A stretch of DNA of 17,612 nt from DATKCJ01 sp035513275. Lineage in GTDB: Bacteria > Verrucomicrobiota > Verrucomicrobiia > Opitutales > Opitutaceae. The translations under genes and the position numbers were made by a program. Below the pieces are notes generated by a model that saw only the letters and a list, made by a program, of their open reading frames with translations, was not told the origin of the DNA and did no database searches. This document shows positions 16,074 through 17,612 of this stretch, piece after piece. The stretch spans positions 1-17,612 of the forward strand of contig DATKCJ010000084.1 of the NCBI GenBank assembly GCA_035513275.1, given 5' to 3'. Position 1 is the stretch's first letter; each line of letters begins with the position of its first letter.

Positions 16074-16192
16074 CGCCCCGGTATGCGCGATTCGGCCGCG
16101 CCGCGAAAGGCTAAACATGCCGTCGCGGTCCCGGCCATAGCGGCGCGGTGCCGATCCTTGCCAAGGGCGGGCGAGTCCGGTTCGCTCGCGAC
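16074..16192. other. Divergent intergenic region
   Basis: The 119 bases separate the leftward modification block from the rightward epimerase and must carry promoters for both. I see no convincing -35/-10 pairs, operator palindrome or riboswitch. Alternative upstream starts of both genes (ATG 16118 and GTG 16148) fall inside it. Confidence 0.4.
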
Positions 16193-17257
16193 ATGCGAAT
16201 TCTGATCACGGGAGCGTGTGGCTTCGTTGGAAGCACCCTCGCCCGTGCGCTCATTGAGGCGACTCCCGGAATCGAGATCACCGGCGTCGACAGCTTCATC
16301 CGGCCGGGCAGCGAGACGAACCTCGAGCCGCTGGAACGGCTCGGCGTCCGGGTCGTGCAGGGCGACATCAGGCAGGCCGCCTTGTTCGAGTCGCTCCCAC
16401 GGGTCGACTGGGTGATCGACGCCGCGGCCAACCCGAGCGTCCTCGCCGGCGTCGATGGCAAGATGAGCAGCCGCGACGTAGTGGACCACAACCTTCTCGG
16501 CACGGTGAACATGCTCGAGTTCTGCAAAGCGCACGGCGCCGGCTTCATCCTGCTGAGCACGAGCCGCGTCTACTCGATTCCGCCGCTCGCGTCGTTGCCG
16601 GTCGTCGTTCGCGAGGGTGCATTTGCGCCCGATCCCTCGGCGGCGCTTCCCAACGGACTGTCGGCGGCCGGGGTTTCTGAAACGTTCTCCACCTCGGCCC
16701 CGATCTCGCTCTACGGCGCAACGAAGCTCGCCAGCGAGACGCTCGCGCTTGAATACGGGGAGGCGTTCGGATTTCCCGTGTGGGTCAACCGCTGCGGGGT
16801 GCTCGCCGGTGCAGGGCAGTTCGGCCGCGCCGATCAGGGAATCTTCGCCTACTGGATTCACAGTTGGGCACGGCGGCGTCCGCTCAAATACATCGGGTTC
16901 GGCGGCGCCGGCCACCAGGTCCGCGACTGCTTGCACCCGCGCGATCTTCTGCCGCTTCTCGCGAAGCAGTTTGCCGACGCGAGCGCACCCCGCGTCGTCA
17001 ACGTCTCAGGCGGCGTCGGGCAGTCCATGTCGCTTCGCCAGCTCAGCGATTGGTGCGCGACGCGCTTCGGCGCGCACGCGGTCGCGTCGGACCCGGCCCC
17101 GCGCTCCTACGACATCCCGTGGATGGTGCTGGACGCATCGCTGGCGCGCAGTGCGTGGAACTGGGCGCCGGCGACTGCACTGGAGACGACTCTCGAGGAG
17201 ATCGCCGTCCACGCAGAGGCGAATCCTGAGTGGCTGGAAATTTCAAATCCGCGATGA
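16193..17257 (+). CDS. NAD-dependent epimerase/dehydratase, second CDP-paratose 2-epimerase-like protein
   Basis: The 354-residue extended SDR protein begins MRILITGACGFVG (GxxGxxG at 7-13) and has DAAANPSV, a STSRVYS serine segment, the catalytic Y174-G-A-T-K178, and VNRCGVLAGAGQFGRADQG. Late segments include GFGGAGHQVRDCLHPRDL and NVSGGVGQSMSLRQL. The layout resembles CDP-paratose 2-epimerase and related UDP/CDP-sugar epimerases. Unlike the epimerase at 9553, this protein retains the canonical SDR tyrosine. It may act in series with that enzyme on the same nucleotide sugar, but this is inferred only from proximity. ATG 16193 is chosen since the Rossmann strand begins at its second residue. 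The gene is divergent from the leftward methyltransferase block and is followed by a palindrome-rich spacer. Confidence 0.85.
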   Translation: MRILITGACGFVGSTLARALIEATPGIEITGVDSFIRPGSETNLEPLERLGVRVVQGDIRQAALFESLPRVDWVIDAAANPSVLAGVDGKMSSRDVVDHNLLGTVNMLEFCKAHGAGFILLSTSRVYSIPPLASLPVVVREGAFAPDPSAALPNGLSAAGVSETFSTSAPISLYGATKLASETLALEYGEAFGFPVWVNRCGVLAGAGQFGRADQGIFAYWIHSWARRRPLKYIGFGGAGHQVRDCLHPRDLLPLLAKQFADASAPRVVNVSGGVGQSMSLRQLSDWCATRFGAHAVASDPAPRSYDIPWMVLDASLARSAWNWAPATALETTLEEIAVHAEANPEWLEISNPR

Positions 17258-17313
17258 TTCGTCCCACACGCAGTCTGGCGAGTTGTGATTCTTCCCCGGC
17301 CTCATCTCCGGTT

Positions 17314-17462
17314 GTGGGTCGGGCTTTCTTGTCCGCCATAGCTCAACGAGCGACGGCGGAACGCCCGACTTCCGGGGATTCGAAGACGCAGATGTCGGGC
17401 ATAAAGCCCGACCCACGAGCATGCCGAGAGCACGATCAACGCGCCTCTCGGCGAGAGGCGCG
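17314..17462. repeat. Nested intergenic palindromes (REP-like)
   Basis: Several inverted repeats are nested here. The arms gtgggtcgggcttt (17314-17327) and aaagcccgacccac (17403-17416) are perfect over 14 bases and enclose an imperfect hairpin, tccgcc..gctc aac gagc..ggcgga (17332-17360). A 7-bp stem gtcgggc/gcccgac with loop ataaa lies at 17394-17412, and a further gcccgac (17363-17369) can compete for pairing. A separate strong hairpin has a 10-bp stem, cgcgcctctc/gagaggcgcg, with loop ggc (17440-17462). None has a T-run. Such palindromes are typical of repeated extragenic elements, and would fold in the RNA between the epimerase and the next gene. Confidence 0.75.
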
Positions 17463-17483
17463 CTACCAATTGCCGCTGATTCG

Positions 17484-17612
17484 ATGAATCCACCGCCTCT
17501 CCACCTCCTTTCGATAGTGATCCCTGCGCGCGATGAGGAGGAGTCGTTGCCCGACACGGTCACGGAGATCCACATGAAGTTCGCCGCGGAGGGCATCCCG
17601 CACGAGATCGTC
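17484..17612 (+). CDS. GT2 glycosyltransferase, N-terminal fragment (3' end outside window)
   Basis: The first 43 codons of a gene run off the right edge. They read MNPPPLHLLSIVIPARDEEE and continue SLPDTVTEIHMKF. The strand SIVIPARDEE is the start signature of family 2 glycosyltransferases, especially those resembling polyprenyl (dolichyl)-phosphate sugar transferases, which begin with S-V-V-I-P-x-Y/R-N/D-E-E. Such an enzyme loads a sugar onto a lipid carrier at the cytoplasmic face and would supply donors to the GT-C-like membrane proteins of the central operon. Only the nucleotide-binding strand is visible, so substrate and completeness cannot be judged. It lies 226 bases after the epimerase stop, with the palindrome array between. 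Confidence 0.7.
   Translation, partial: MNPPPLHLLSIVIPARDEEESLPDTVTEIHMKFAAEGIPHEIV

Overview
This is a 17.6 kb, high-GC bacterial window that reads as part of a cell-surface polysaccharide or glycoconjugate gene cluster, with a small mobile or accessory region at its left edge. The organism is probably a Verrucomicrobiota member, perhaps Opitutaceae-like. That is inferred from the high GC, the scarcity of Shine-Dalgarno sites, and intergenic palindromes built on 'gtcgggc ... gcccgac' and 'tccgcc ... ggcgga'. It is not proven by any marker gene.

Left region (1-1531): the 3' end of an IS66-family transposase gene and the right end of that element abut a decayed start of a nucleotidyltransferase gene. 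Next comes a short copy of the first codons of the glycosyltransferase that starts at 1532. An intact leftward pair follows: an AbiEii/MNT-like nucleotidyltransferase and an overlapping 60-residue protein. Both sides line up at a nearly constant offset of about 1026-1030 bases, so the region is best read as an old tandem duplication whose left copy was broken by the IS66 insertion.

Central rightward operon (1532-12262): six tightly packed genes, two of the five junctions being ATGA overlaps. In order they are a large tandem-domain GT2 glycosyltransferase with a coiled-coil N-terminus, a polytopic membrane protein, a GT4-type glycosyltransferase, a second membrane protein paralogous to the first, an NAD-dependent epimerase of the CDP-paratose/tyvelose 2-epimerase-like family, and a third, unrelated-looking polytopic membrane protein. 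The membrane proteins may be GT-C-like transferases or polymer-handling proteins; that is inference.

Leftward block (12237-16073): a class I methyltransferase, an acyltransferase-3 family membrane O-acyltransferase, a second methyltransferase and a radical SAM protein, listed in transcription order. These look like decoration or modification functions. The block runs convergently into the central operon, with the last 26 bases shared.

Right region (16193-17612): a divergently transcribed second NAD-dependent epimerase, about 225 bases of nested palindromes, and the first 43 codons of another GT2 glycosyltransferase that runs off the window. Together the genes suggest assembly of a glycan containing an epimerised (perhaps 3,6-dideoxy) sugar, with acyl and methyl substituents. 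The actual sugar cannot be told from sequence. No tRNA, rRNA or CRISPR array was seen.
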